Below, one piece after another: positions 1 through 6,259 of a stretch of 7,733 nucleotides of DNA (its first letter is position 1; the number at the start of each line of letters is the position of its first letter). The stretch is from assembly GCA_945860255.1 (NCBI GenBank), contig CAMAQI010000104.1, forward strand, positions 1 through 7,733, written 5' to 3'. This DNA is from Methylacidiphilum caldifontis (GTDB taxonomy: Bacteria > Verrucomicrobiota > Verrucomicrobiia > Methylacidiphilales > CAMAQI01). A program made the translations under genes and the position numbers. The notes beneath the pieces are model-generated. The model ran no database searches, had not been told where the DNA came from, and saw nothing but the letters and a program-made list of their open reading frames with translations.

Positions 1-772
1 CCTCTTTAAGCAGACCTTCGATTATCTTTTCTCCATTGGCGGTGATGACGGACTTGAGAGGTTCGCTATTTTTATTTTTTCCTAGGATCGAGTCAGTCGC
101 TGTTTTAAGGAGTGGTTTTGCAGCCGATTTGATCAATTGCTTCGACTGCTTGAGCAGCTGGTCCGCAAGTTCTTCGGGAACAGGAACAATCCAGGAGGGG
201 GAAATTTTATCCATCGAGATTGGAACCCCTCGTTGACTAAGGAGATGTTCGGTAAACCCAAAGTTCCCTCCTTCGACCTTGCCCGATTGAGGGTTAAATT
301 GGACTCCATTCGCGGAGAGGATTTTCGTTCCCCCATTGGGGCTTTTACTCAGAAGTTGTCCCTGTTGTTGGAGTGCGGGAATTTGTGATTTCATTTGAAA
401 GGCGATTTCCGTTTGAGCCTTTTGCATCAGCTCCATCGCCTTCGTCGATCTCGCAATCGCCTCCGTTTCCTTGGCGGTTTTTTTATGTTCCGCGAGGGCC
501 TTCATCTCCGTTTGGAGTAACTGTTTGATATCGAACCATTGGAGATCGACCACATGGACCTCTGAATATCCGGTTGCCTGAAGCCCGCTTCCAAATAAGA
601 GGAAGATCCCGAGGAGCAGAAATTCATGGGATCGGTGGGAGAAAAGAGCCAGAATCAATCGTGATCGTCGGGGGATCGATTTGAACGGTTTTCGAAACTT
701 TCTGTGATGCCGATGTGCCCGATGACGATGGAGCGTTTTTTGAATCGTTTTAAAGAGAAGAGAATGGTTCAT
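1..772 (-). CDS. Unrecognised membrane-anchored or secreted protein, C-terminus cut by left window edge
   Basis: This frame is open from an ATG at 772-770 to the left edge, giving 257 complete codons with no stop. I do not recognise the family. Residues 1-49 are strikingly basic and His-rich (for example HRHRAHRHHRKFRKP at 15-29). A hydrophobic stretch follows at about 51-65 (FLLLGIFLLFGSGLQ), then ATGYS, so this is either an N-in membrane anchor or an unusually long signal peptide with possible cleavage near LQA (66). Residues 80-140 are rich in K, E, A and Q and probably helical or coiled-coil. Residues 141-175 are rich in G, N and S, and residues 197-230 look helical again with many K, L and Q. 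The start is the only Met before residue 90; AAGGGA lies very close upstream, so spacing is poor. Codon use resembles that of the neighbouring genes. The gene is real with fair confidence; its function is unknown. Confidence 0.7.
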   Translation of the reverse strand, partial: MNHSLLFKTIQKTLHRHRAHRHHRKFRKPFKSIPRRSRLILALFSHRSHEFLLLGIFLLFGSGLQATGYSEVHVVDLQWFDIKQLLQTEMKALAEHKKTAKETEAIARSTKAMELMQKAQTEIAFQMKSQIPALQQQGQLLSKSPNGGTKILSANGVQFNPQSGKVEGGNFGFTEHLLSQRGVPISMDKISPSWIVPVPEELADQLLKQSKQLIKSAAKPLLKTATDSILGKNKNSEPLKSVITANGEKIIEGLLKE

Positions 773-1134
773 TTCCCTTGAGTGGGAGAGTCCCTCAAAG
801 TCGTCAAGGGCTCGAAGTCACTAATCATAAAAGGGAAGGAATTAAACTAGATTCGTAATGAGAGATCGTTTCTCATTCAGTATATTAGGCAGAACCTAAA
901 AACGATGAATTTAGCCGCAGAGAACGCAGAGAACACAAAAATGAAAAAATAAATTCAGGGTAAATTTTGCTCCAGAAAAGAAGTTTCATTATATTTTGTG
1001 TTCTATGCGTTCTTTTGCGGCTAAATTCATTGTTTCAACCCTTCGCCTCCCGATTTTTGTCGGTACTGCTTTCATGCCAAGTTGTACCCCCTTCGCCCTT
1101 GGTACCAAATTATTTCCGCTTCAAGCGTAGAGGG
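773..1134. other. Intergenic region with palindromic repeat element
   Basis: This 362-base gap separates the 3' end of the glycosyltransferase gene from the start of the minus-strand gene at 772. The middle (898-1035) is the palindromic repeat described separately. The stretch 773-897 should hold the promoter of the leftmost gene. The only box-like sequence I see is TATGAT on the minus strand (829-824), about 52 bases before the ATG, but it has no convincing -35 partner. The stretch 1036-1134 has a 10-base perfect palindrome TTGGTACCAA (1099-1108) and no clear T-tract terminator after the glycosyltransferase stop. No coding sequence is supported here. Confidence 0.6.
898..1035. repeat. Long imperfect palindrome, copy 1 of a dispersed hairpin-forming repeat
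   Basis: The left arm (about 900-940) and right arm (994-1035) are reverse complements over about 41 bases, with a few mismatches and one one-base indel. They are separated by a 53-base AT-rich middle. The best perfect block is TGAATTTAGCCGCA (906-919) paired with 1016-1029. The left arm contains two tandem copies of GCAGAGAAC. The right arm matches the right arm of the element at 4655-4696 at 40 of 42 bases. There is no open reading frame of its own and no transposase nearby. It resembles non-autonomous palindromic repeats (MITE- or REP-like) and could fold as a long RNA or DNA hairpin. I infer the repeat-family status from two copies in this window; copy number elsewhere is unknown. Confidence 0.85.
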
Positions 1135-2268
1135 TCATCGCTTTATGATCCTTTTCCTGAGAGTTTGTTCTGCTTGGCGAATCGCCTCTTGCATTCCTTG
1201 GGCAAAACGGTCGGGGGAGTAGTTTTCGATTATCTTTCGACTTTGCATTCCCATCGCCTCCCGTTTTTCAATCGAAAGTCGATGGAATTTCAGCATGGCA
1301 TCAATGAGTGCCGTAGGAGATTGGGGATTGAATTGAAATCCGTTGACCCCTTCGAGAACGAGCTCTTTAGCTCCAACGGTTTCACTACAGAGGATCGGGA
1401 TCCCTGAGGCACAGGCCTCGTTGAGAACGAGACCCCATTGCTCTTGAAGGGCGGGATGAATCAAGGCCTGAGTAAAAGCGTACCATTTCGGAATTTCGGT
1501 GTAGGTTTTAAATCCTGGGAAATGAACAAAATCCGTGAGCCCCATTTTTTGAGCTTTCGATTTCAAAAGAGTCTCTTCAGTTCCTGAACCGCAGAGAACG
1601 AGATCCCATGCCCATTCGCTTCCGACCTCTTGTCGGTATCCGGTATAAGCATCGAGGAGAAGCGAGAGATTTTTTCTCGGAATCATTCGGGAAACCGTCA
1701 GCCAATAAGGCCGGGGGGGGAGTGAGAGGGTCGAGGTGTTTTCTTGGCGAAGGCGGTTGGTTTCGTTTTCAAAATAGCGGTTATCGACGGCATCGTAACC
1801 CAGTGAGATCTGAATCGATTTCATTCCGAGCGAGCAAAGATAGTCTCGGTGGGCCTGACTCCCGACAAGAGCTGAGGAGAAGCAACGGACAAATCGCCAT
1901 TCTTTATAGCGCTCCTTGATCCACAATCGAGGGGCATCATCCTTCTTGCTTTCGGAGAGAAGAATCGTCGGCTTTTGAAGAGATCGCGCCCATCGCAGTG
2001 TCCGTCGTGAGTACCAGAATCCCCAACCCGGGATGGCAATCACATCTGGTTGGATTTGATCGAGGAGACTCTCCCACTCTTTTTCAGGTCGGGAAGAGGT
2101 GACGGTATTAAAATCAATCGGAATCGATCCCCAAGGATGTTCTTGAGTCGAGGCATAAACCTGAAGTGCCGTGAGTCGATCTCCGTTGGCGCGAAGCAGT
2201 CGATCGGCCGCAGAAAGACGAGCAGCATGGTAGCCGCCGATGGTTTCGATAATGACTAAGAGATGCAT
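1135..2268 (-). CDS. Glycosyltransferase, GT4-type (GT-B fold)
   Basis: This gene probably transfers a sugar from a nucleotide-activated donor to a glycan or lipid acceptor at the cytoplasmic membrane face, in surface polysaccharide or glycolipid synthesis. With the ATG at 2268 the protein has 377 residues, normal for GT4 enzymes. The N-terminal half begins with a beta strand and a glycine motif (MHLLVIIETIGGYHAARL). The C-terminal donor domain shows VSRMIPRKN (about 192-200), with the Arg and Lys usual for phosphate contact. It also has HPALQEQWGLVLNEA (about 271-285), containing the E-x7-E pair (E276, E284), then ASGIPILCSETVGAKELV and GVNGF. The frame also opens at a TTG four codons upstream (2280), but neither start has a clear ribosome site, so the ATG is preferred. 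It is the only glycan gene in the window, 322 bases downstream of dxs, and is probably transcribed separately. Donor and acceptor cannot be predicted. Confidence 0.9.
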   Translation of the reverse strand: MHLLVIIETIGGYHAARLSAADRLLRANGDRLTALQVYASTQEHPWGSIPIDFNTVTSSRPEKEWESLLDQIQPDVIAIPGWGFWYSRRTLRWARSLQKPTILLSESKKDDAPRLWIKERYKEWRFVRCFSSALVGSQAHRDYLCSLGMKSIQISLGYDAVDNRYFENETNRLRQENTSTLSLPPRPYWLTVSRMIPRKNLSLLLDAYTGYRQEVGSEWAWDLVLCGSGTEETLLKSKAQKMGLTDFVHFPGFKTYTEIPKWYAFTQALIHPALQEQWGLVLNEACASGIPILCSETVGAKELVLEGVNGFQFNPQSPTALIDAMLKFHRLSIEKREAMGMQSRKIIENYSPDRFAQGMQEAIRQAEQTLRKRIIKR

Positions 2269-2333
2269 AAAGGAAATCAATTGAAAGGCTGCAAAGAGCC
2301 AAAGAAAGACCCTCTTTCCTTTAAAGAAGAAAC

Positions 2334-2355
2334 TGTACCTTTACTTTGTACCTTT
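2334..2355. repeat. Two 9-base direct repeats 13 bases apart upstream of the glycosyltransferase
   Basis: TGTACCTTT occurs at 2334-2342 and again at 2347-2355 (AAAGGTACA twice when read on the minus strand). The pair lies about 66-88 bases before the glycosyltransferase ATG. The overlapping sequence also forms a short inverted repeat, CTTTAC (2339-2344) with GTAAAG (2358-2363). A spacing near one helical turn would suit a regulator binding two half-sites on one face. Low-complexity sequence could produce this by chance, so the regulatory reading is only a possibility. Confidence 0.35.
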
Positions 2356-2383
2356 TAGTAAAGCAAACTTTCGAAAGATAGAT

Positions 2384-2425
2384 AACTGTATAGGTAATAA
2401 AAAAAATTTTATAAAAAATACAGTT
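2384..2425. repeat. 8-base inverted repeat around an A/T-only core
   Basis: AACTGTAT (2384-2391) is matched by its exact reverse complement ATACAGTT (2418-2425). The 26 bases between them are almost purely A and T. It could be a hairpin, an operator or a bent-DNA element near the glycosyltransferase promoter. Nothing else supports one reading over another. Confidence 0.4.
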
Positions 2426-2427
2426 TT

Positions 2428-2500
2428 AATAGGGAAAGAAGGAAAATAGGAATAAGACCTTTATTTTTGTTTTAATTTCTTTTTTCCTGATTTCCCTATT
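2428..2500. repeat. Inverted repeat with 10-base perfect ends in AT-rich spacer
   Basis: AATAGGGAAA (2428-2437) is the exact reverse complement of 2491-2500. After two mismatches the pairing resumes for seven bases (AGGAAAA, 2440-2446, with 2482-2488). The loop is about 35 bases. It lies about 90-160 bases beyond the dxs stop on the transcribed strand, so it could form a 3' RNA structure. It lacks the GC-rich stem and closing T-run of a classical terminator. Confidence 0.5.
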
Positions 2501-2536
2501 CCACAGTTTTTAAGTTCGCTCTACTTCTGTGCCATT

Positions 2537-2587
2537 CCCCATTCCATGGGGGACAGTTGCTTTACGGAAAAAGGCGGTTTAAGCAAC
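2537..2587 (-). terminator. Possible weak terminator hairpins after dxs
   Basis: Reading the minus strand past the dxs stop, GTTGCTT (complement of 2581-2587) pairs with AAGCAAC (complement of 2556-2562) across an 18-base loop. A tight stem of six base pairs with a three-base loop follows, from CCCCAT (2537-2542) and ATGGGG (2546-2551... read as one helix around 2543-2545). Neither is followed by a run of T in the transcript, so intrinsic termination is doubtful. They may instead protect the mRNA 3' end. Confidence 0.25.
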
Positions 2588-2590
2588 CAA

Positions 2591-4489
2591 CTAAGCGACG
2601 GCCGGTTTTGTCGTCTTATTTTGGAGGAGCGGGCGCGCTTTTGCGAGAATGTGTTTGGCGGTGAAGCCATAGCGTTCACGCAGTTGAGGTTCTTTTCCGT
2701 GATCAATGAACTGATCGGGCCAACCGCCACGAACGACCGGAATACGAATATTACGGTCATTGAGCTCTTCAATGATTGCTGTTCCAAATCCACCTGTGAT
2801 CACATGATCTTCTAAGGTAATGATGAGCTCCGTGCTACGGGCAAAAAATTCGAGGGTACCGGTGTCGATCGGTTTTGCGGTCCGTGGATTAATAATCGCA
2901 ACTGAGCGACCCTCTTTCTCAAACTCCGCTGCGATTTCCTTGGCCATATCCTGAGTATTTGCACCGAGAGCGAAAATGGCGATATCGTGACCGTGTTGGA
3001 GAACCTCCGCCTTTCCGATCGGAATAAGTTGGGGTTGATCTTTTACTTTGACCCCACGTCCGACTCCGCGTGGATAACGAATCGCAATCGGTCCGTTATG
3101 ATGCATGGCGGTGAAAAGCATGTCCGCAAGTTCATCTTCATCTTTTGGATCAAAGTGAACCATGTTCGGAACACAACGGAGATAGCTGATATCAAAGAGA
3201 CCGTGGTGCGTTGGGCCGTCATCGCCAGAGAGACTTCCGCGATCCATACAGAAAACAACGGGAAGATTTTGGAGACAAACGTCATGAATAATCATGTCGT
3301 AAGCACGTTGAAGGAAGGTGGAGTAGATGGCACAAAACGGTTTGTATCCTTTTGTCGCAAGACCACTGGCAAAGAGCACGGCATGTTCCTCAGCGATTCC
3401 CACATCAAAATATTTATCCGGATGCTTCGGTTGAAAGCGGTCAAGGCAGGTTCCGTTTGGCATCGCCCCTGTGATCGCAACGACTTTATTATTACTATCG
3501 GCAAGTTTGACGAGGGTATCGGCAAAAACTTCGGAGTAGGTACGAACGGCGGTCGACTTCGTTTCACCAGTCTCCGGATCGAAGGGAGAGACTCCGTGGA
3601 ACTTCTTTTGCTTGGCAATCGCAGGTTCAAATCCTTTTCCTTTTTTAGTGAGGACGTGAAGGATGACCGGATTCTCCTCTTTCTTGAGGAATTCAAAAGT
3701 TTTGATCAGGAGTTCGAGATTATGTCCATCGATTGGACCGTAGTAGGTGATCCCCAGCTCTTCGAAGAGAGTGCTTTTTTCTGAAAGCGCCCCTTTGACT
3801 CCCTCTTCAACTTTATGGAAATAGTGCCAAGCCGATTTATCGCCGATTTTGACTGATTGAAGCCATTTTTCGGCTTTGTCGTGAAGATGTTTGAACTTCG
3901 GATGAGTAGCGATCGAGTTGAGGTAGTCGGCAATTGCTCCGACATTTTTATCGATCGACCATTCGTTATCATTGAGAATCGTGATCAGTCGTTTCGTATG
4001 GGCTTTGACATTATTGAGAGCCTCGAAGGTGACTCCACAAGTGAAGGCGGCATCACCGCAAAGAGCGATGACATGTTCTTTTCCGCCGCGAAGATCGCGA
4101 GCGGTCGCCATTCCTAAAGCGGCAGAAAGAGCGGTTCCGGCATGGCCAGCCCCGAAACTGTCATGGGGGCTTTCCGTACGGAGCATGAATCCGTTGAGAC
4201 CATCCGGTTGACGGATGGTGTGAAAACGATCCCGACGGCCTGTGAGCAGTTTGTGGACATAGGCTTGGTGAGAGACATCGAAGGTAAAATGATCTTCTGG
4301 AGTTTCAAAAACAAAGTGGAGAGCGATCGTGAGTTCGACGACTCCCAGATTAGGTCCGATATGACCACCGTTCTTTGAAAGAACGGTGATGAGCTCCTCT
4401 CGAATTTCTTGAGCGAGCGTTTCCAATTGAGGGATCGAGAGTTTTTTAACGTCGACCGGTGAGTTAATGGTATCCAGAATTCGAGACAT
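2591..4489 (-). CDS. dxs: 1-deoxy-D-xylulose-5-phosphate synthase
   Basis: This enzyme condenses pyruvate and glyceraldehyde 3-phosphate, with thiamine diphosphate and Mg, to 1-deoxy-D-xylulose 5-phosphate, the entry step of the MEP isoprenoid pathway in the cytoplasm. The protein has 632 residues, the usual length. In order it shows GGHIGPNLG (H43), DVSHQAYVHK (H74), the cofactor motif GDAAFTCG (145-152) ending in NDN (173-175), GPIDGHN (251-257) and FHGVSPFD (H298). Next come the catalytic-glutamate segment GIAEEHA (E367), DRGSLSGDDGPTHHG (H428) and the transketolase C-terminal domain (about 495-620). All residues I can align to E. coli Dxs (H49, H80, H299, E370, H431) are present. The third motif residue is Ala instead of the common Gly (GDA for GDG), which should be tolerated. 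The ATG at 4489 gives the expected N-terminus but has only a weak ribosome site. The gene stands alone between 315- and 322-base gaps. Confidence 0.98.
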   Translation of the reverse strand: MSRILDTINSPVDVKKLSIPQLETLAQEIREELITVLSKNGGHIGPNLGVVELTIALHFVFETPEDHFTFDVSHQAYVHKLLTGRRDRFHTIRQPDGLNGFMLRTESPHDSFGAGHAGTALSAALGMATARDLRGGKEHVIALCGDAAFTCGVTFEALNNVKAHTKRLITILNDNEWSIDKNVGAIADYLNSIATHPKFKHLHDKAEKWLQSVKIGDKSAWHYFHKVEEGVKGALSEKSTLFEELGITYYGPIDGHNLELLIKTFEFLKKEENPVILHVLTKKGKGFEPAIAKQKKFHGVSPFDPETGETKSTAVRTYSEVFADTLVKLADSNNKVVAITGAMPNGTCLDRFQPKHPDKYFDVGIAEEHAVLFASGLATKGYKPFCAIYSTFLQRAYDMIIHDVCLQNLPVVFCMDRGSLSGDDGPTHHGLFDISYLRCVPNMVHFDPKDEDELADMLFTAMHHNGPIAIRYPRGVGRGVKVKDQPQLIPIGKAEVLQHGHDIAIFALGANTQDMAKEIAAEFEKEGRSVAIINPRTAKPIDTGTLEFFARSTELIITLEDHVITGGFGTAIIEELNDRNIRIPVVRGGWPDQFIDHGKEPQLRERYGFTAKHILAKARPLLQNKTTKPAVA

Positions 4490-4804
4490 AAGGGCTGATT
4501 TCTAGCATAAGGCAATAGGTTGTAAAGCCGGTCTTTTGGGTCTCAATGCGTCTGTCCGTCGGAATCTGGAAACAGATATCGGGGAAATTCAAGGAGCTTA
4601 TTTGAGCCGCAAAAGAACGCAAAATAAAAGATCAAAGGGTTAAAATCGCTTCCTTTTTGTGTTCTCTGCGTTCTTTTGCGGCTAAATTCAATGTTTTAAT
4701 GTTTAAATTCATCGATTGAATAAGAAGCAATGAGGCGCAAGCTTTCAAAACAGAGTCTATTTTTGACAGGATGAGGTCTCTGAGGAAGATCTCTTATTTT
4801 AGGG
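4490..4804. other. Intergenic region with palindromic repeat, between msrA and dxs
   Basis: This 315-base gap follows msrA and precedes dxs on the minus strand. It contains the palindromic element at 4601-4696. Just right of it an AT-rich stretch repeats the element's end motif (TAAATTCA at 4683-4690 and again at 4704-4711). A short imperfect hairpin (4773-4779 with 4787-4793) lies 12 bases past the msrA stop, with no T-run after it on the minus strand. The dxs promoter should be in 4490-4600. TTGAGA and TTTACA occur on the minus strand there, but neither has a good -10 box at proper spacing. No coding sequence is supported. Confidence 0.55.
4601..4696. repeat. Palindromic repeat, copy 2, with shortened left arm
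   Basis: AGCCGCAAAAGAACGCA (4605-4621) is the exact reverse complement of 4667-4683, a 17-base perfect stem. The left arm then diverges, while the right arm (4655-4696) stays full length and matches copy 1 (994-1035) at 40 of 42 bases. The two differences are single substitutions. The spacer between the perfect arms is 45 bases. The element is therefore the same family as 898-1035, but shorter and less symmetrical. It encodes nothing. A non-autonomous hairpin element copied by an enzyme elsewhere in the genome is the simplest reading, but this is inference. Confidence 0.85.
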
Positions 4805-5380
4805 CTACGGTTTGAACTTATCGAGCTTCGGTTTGATGACCGCACGGCAATACGGTTGATGGGAGTTTAATCGATAGTAGTCTTGATGATAGTCCTCTGC
4901 GGGGTAAAATTTCGTCAGAGCCGTGATCTCGGTCACAATGGGCTCTTTAAAAAGAGGGGCGGCTTTAAGTTTCGATTCCTCGGCAATTTTCTTTTGTGCT
5001 TCATCGGAGTAAGCGATGATCGAGCGGTACTGAGTTCCGACATCGTTGCCTTGACGATTCAGGGTCGTTGGATCGTGGGTTTTCCAGAAAAGTTCGAGGA
5101 CTCGTGCAAGAGCGATTTTGGCTGGGTCAAAGGTAACCTTGATGACCTCCGCATGACCCGTGGTTCCAGAGCAAACTTGTTCATAGGTGGGGTTCTCGAT
5201 TTTTCCGTTGGAATAGCCCGATTCGGCGGTCAGGATGCCGGGGATGCTTTCATACAGGGCTTCAGTACACCAGAAGCAGCCTGCGCCGAGAACAATGGAT
5301 TCAGTTTTCATTTTTTTATCCTCAGAGTGAAGGTTAAGGAGAGCGAAGAATAGGGTTAGGAAAAATAAGATTCTTTTCAT
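4805..5380 (-). CDS. msrA: Peptide-methionine (S)-S-oxide reductase MsrA, probably exported
   Basis: MsrA reduces the S form of methionine sulfoxide in proteins and free methionine, repairing oxidative damage. The 191-residue protein has the hallmark GCFWCTEA (34-41, catalytic C35), ESGYSNG (53-59), TYEQVCSGTTGHAEV (65-79, with E78) and GNDVGTQYRS (111-120, with D113 and Y118). The C-terminal Cys in HQPYCRAVI (C178) is the probable resolving residue. Residues 1-19 (MKRILFFLTLFFALLNLHS) look like a signal peptide, so the product likely acts in the periplasm or is membrane-tethered. An internal ATG at codon 24 (5311-5309) has a much better ribosome site (GAGGA, seven bases upstream) than the outer ATG, which has none obvious. 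A cytoplasmic form starting there would keep the whole catalytic domain. It is divergent from proC across 69 bases; no msrB is adjacent. Confidence 0.96.
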   Translation of the reverse strand: MKRILFFLTLFFALLNLHSEDKKMKTESIVLGAGCFWCTEALYESIPGILTAESGYSNGKIENPTYEQVCSGTTGHAEVIKVTFDPAKIALARVLELFWKTHDPTTLNRQGNDVGTQYRSIIAYSDEAQKKIAEESKLKAAPLFKEPIVTEITALTKFYPAEDYHQDYYRLNSHQPYCRAVIKPKLDKFKP

Positions 5381-5399
5381 ACAGGTAAGAGATCGAACT

Positions 5400-5428
5400 T
5401 CGACAAATATTCCTCTTTAATTTTTAAT
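5400..5428 (+). promoter_or_regulatory. Likely sigma-70-type promoter for proC
   Basis: TCGACA (5400-5405) and TTTAAT (5423-5428) each match five of six bases of the -35 and -10 consensus, with the ideal 17-base spacing. Transcription would begin near 5435, about 15 bases before the proC ATG. The -35 box overlaps an 11-base palindrome TCGAACTTCGA (5393-5403). The match is by eye only, and Verrucomicrobia-type promoters are poorly known. Confidence 0.45.
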
Positions 5429-5449
5429 AGTTAAACGTAGGTTGCGAAA

Positions 5450-6259
5450 ATGAAAGTCGGAATTTTAGGAACCGGGAAAATGGGAGGGGCGCTTGCCCTA
5501 GGTTTAGTCAAGGGAGGGGTCGTTGGTTTGAATAATCTCATCGGATGCAATGCCAATGAACCGGGGAGAACTCGTTTTGAATCTCTTTTTCAACCGCAAT
5601 CGGTGGTGACCTGTGCCGATTTGAAGGATTGGCTGCCTTATTTAGATGTGATTATTCTTTCGATTAAGCCCCAGCAAATGAGAGCCGGATTAGAGGGGCT
5701 TCAGGGGTATCGTCCTGAAACACTTTTTCTTTCCGTTGCCGCGGGGATCAGTACCGATCAGTTGGAGCGATTTTTAGGGGGGACTCCTCGGGTGGTTCGA
5801 GCGATGCCGAATACCCCCTGTTTAGTCGGGGAAGGGGTCAGTGCTTATTGCGGGGGACAATATGCGACTGCGGAAGACCTCAGGATTGCCGATCAGTTTT
5901 TGCGTTCGGTAGGAGAGGTCTGTGTCGTTCCTGAAGAGCAGATGAACCTTGTCACGGCCCTGAGTGGAAGCGGGCCGGCCTATACCTTTCATTTTGTGAA
6001 TGGATTAATTGAGGGAGCGGTGAAATTAGGGCTTTCTCCCGACTTGGCGCGAACCTTAGCGGTCCAAACCGTAAGAGGATCGATGGGGCTGATGGCCCAC
6101 TCCGCGTTTTCGGCCTTAGAGCTTGCGGCTCAAGTCAAGAGCCCCGGGGGGACGACGATCGCTGGATGTGAAGTCATGGAGAAGGCGGGGGTGGAATTGA
6201 CTCTCCATGCGGTGATTGCAGCAGCGAAGAAAAGAGCTGATGAGCTCGCCGCTGGGTAG
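5450..6259 (+). CDS. proC: Pyrroline-5-carboxylate reductase
   Basis: ProC reduces 1-pyrroline-5-carboxylate to L-proline with NAD(P)H, the last step of proline synthesis, as a cytoplasmic oligomer. The 269-residue length is typical. The N-terminus has the Rossmann dinucleotide motif GxGxxG in GILGTGKMGGA (4-14), followed by LDVIILSIKPQQM (65-77) and VVRAMPNTPCLVGEG (115-129). The C-terminal helical substrate and dimer domain shows VTALSGSGPAY (168-178), the NGLIEGAVKLGLS stretch (184-196) and the family signature KSPGGTTIAG (230-239). The ATG at 5450 is preceded by a weak AGG eight bases upstream and starts directly at the first beta strand, so the start is firm. Its 3' end converges on the SET-domain gene with 110 bases between them. 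Confidence 0.97.
   Translation: MKVGILGTGKMGGALALGLVKGGVVGLNNLIGCNANEPGRTRFESLFQPQSVVTCADLKDWLPYLDVIILSIKPQQMRAGLEGLQGYRPETLFLSVAAGISTDQLERFLGGTPRVVRAMPNTPCLVGEGVSAYCGGQYATAEDLRIADQFLRSVGEVCVVPEEQMNLVTALSGSGPAYTFHFVNGLIEGAVKLGLSPDLARTLAVQTVRGSMGLMAHSAFSALELAAQVKSPGGTTIAGCEVMEKAGVELTLHAVIAAAKKRADELAAG

Larger units (their letters stand above)
2269..2590. other. AT-rich intergenic region between dxs and the glycosyltransferase gene
   Basis: This 322-base gap must hold the end of the dxs transcript and the promoter of the glycosyltransferase gene, both read on the minus strand. The core 2385-2500 is extremely AT-rich and contains two nested inverted repeats listed separately. Closer to the glycosyltransferase start are a direct repeat (2334-2355) and the palindrome TTTCGAAA near 2369-2376. 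I could not identify a convincing -35/-10 pair. Next to the dxs stop are two small hairpins (2537-2552 and 2556-2587), neither followed by a T-tract. No coding sequence is supported. Confidence 0.55.

Noticed and set aside
906..940. CRISPR-like repeat array (tandem GCAGAGAAC)
   Set aside because: There are only two adjacent 9-base units with no spacers and no cas genes.
1099..1108. TTGGTACCAA perfect palindrome after the glycosyltransferase gene
   Set aside because: Ten bases with no loop and no T-tract cannot be called a terminator or operator without further evidence.
967..1407. 146-codon plus-strand frame starting in the palindromic repeat
   Set aside because: It starts with a non-ATG codon inside the repeat, runs antisense into the glycosyltransferase gene and has no family motif. 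The hydrophobic N-terminus comes from the T-rich repeat arm.
2987..3784. 265-codon open frame on the plus strand inside dxs
   Set aside because: It lies fully antisense to a clearly conserved dxs reading frame. Its translation has no recognisable domain and reflects codon bias of the opposite strand.
898..4696. Composite transposon bounded by the two palindromic elements
   Set aside because: The region between them holds only chromosomal genes (a glycosyltransferase and dxs). There is no transposase, and the elements are in the same orientation and look like separate dispersed repeats.
4773..4793. Small imperfect hairpin just past the msrA stop
   Set aside because: The stem is seven pairs with a mismatch, and the minus-strand transcript has no T-run after it, so a terminator call is not justified.
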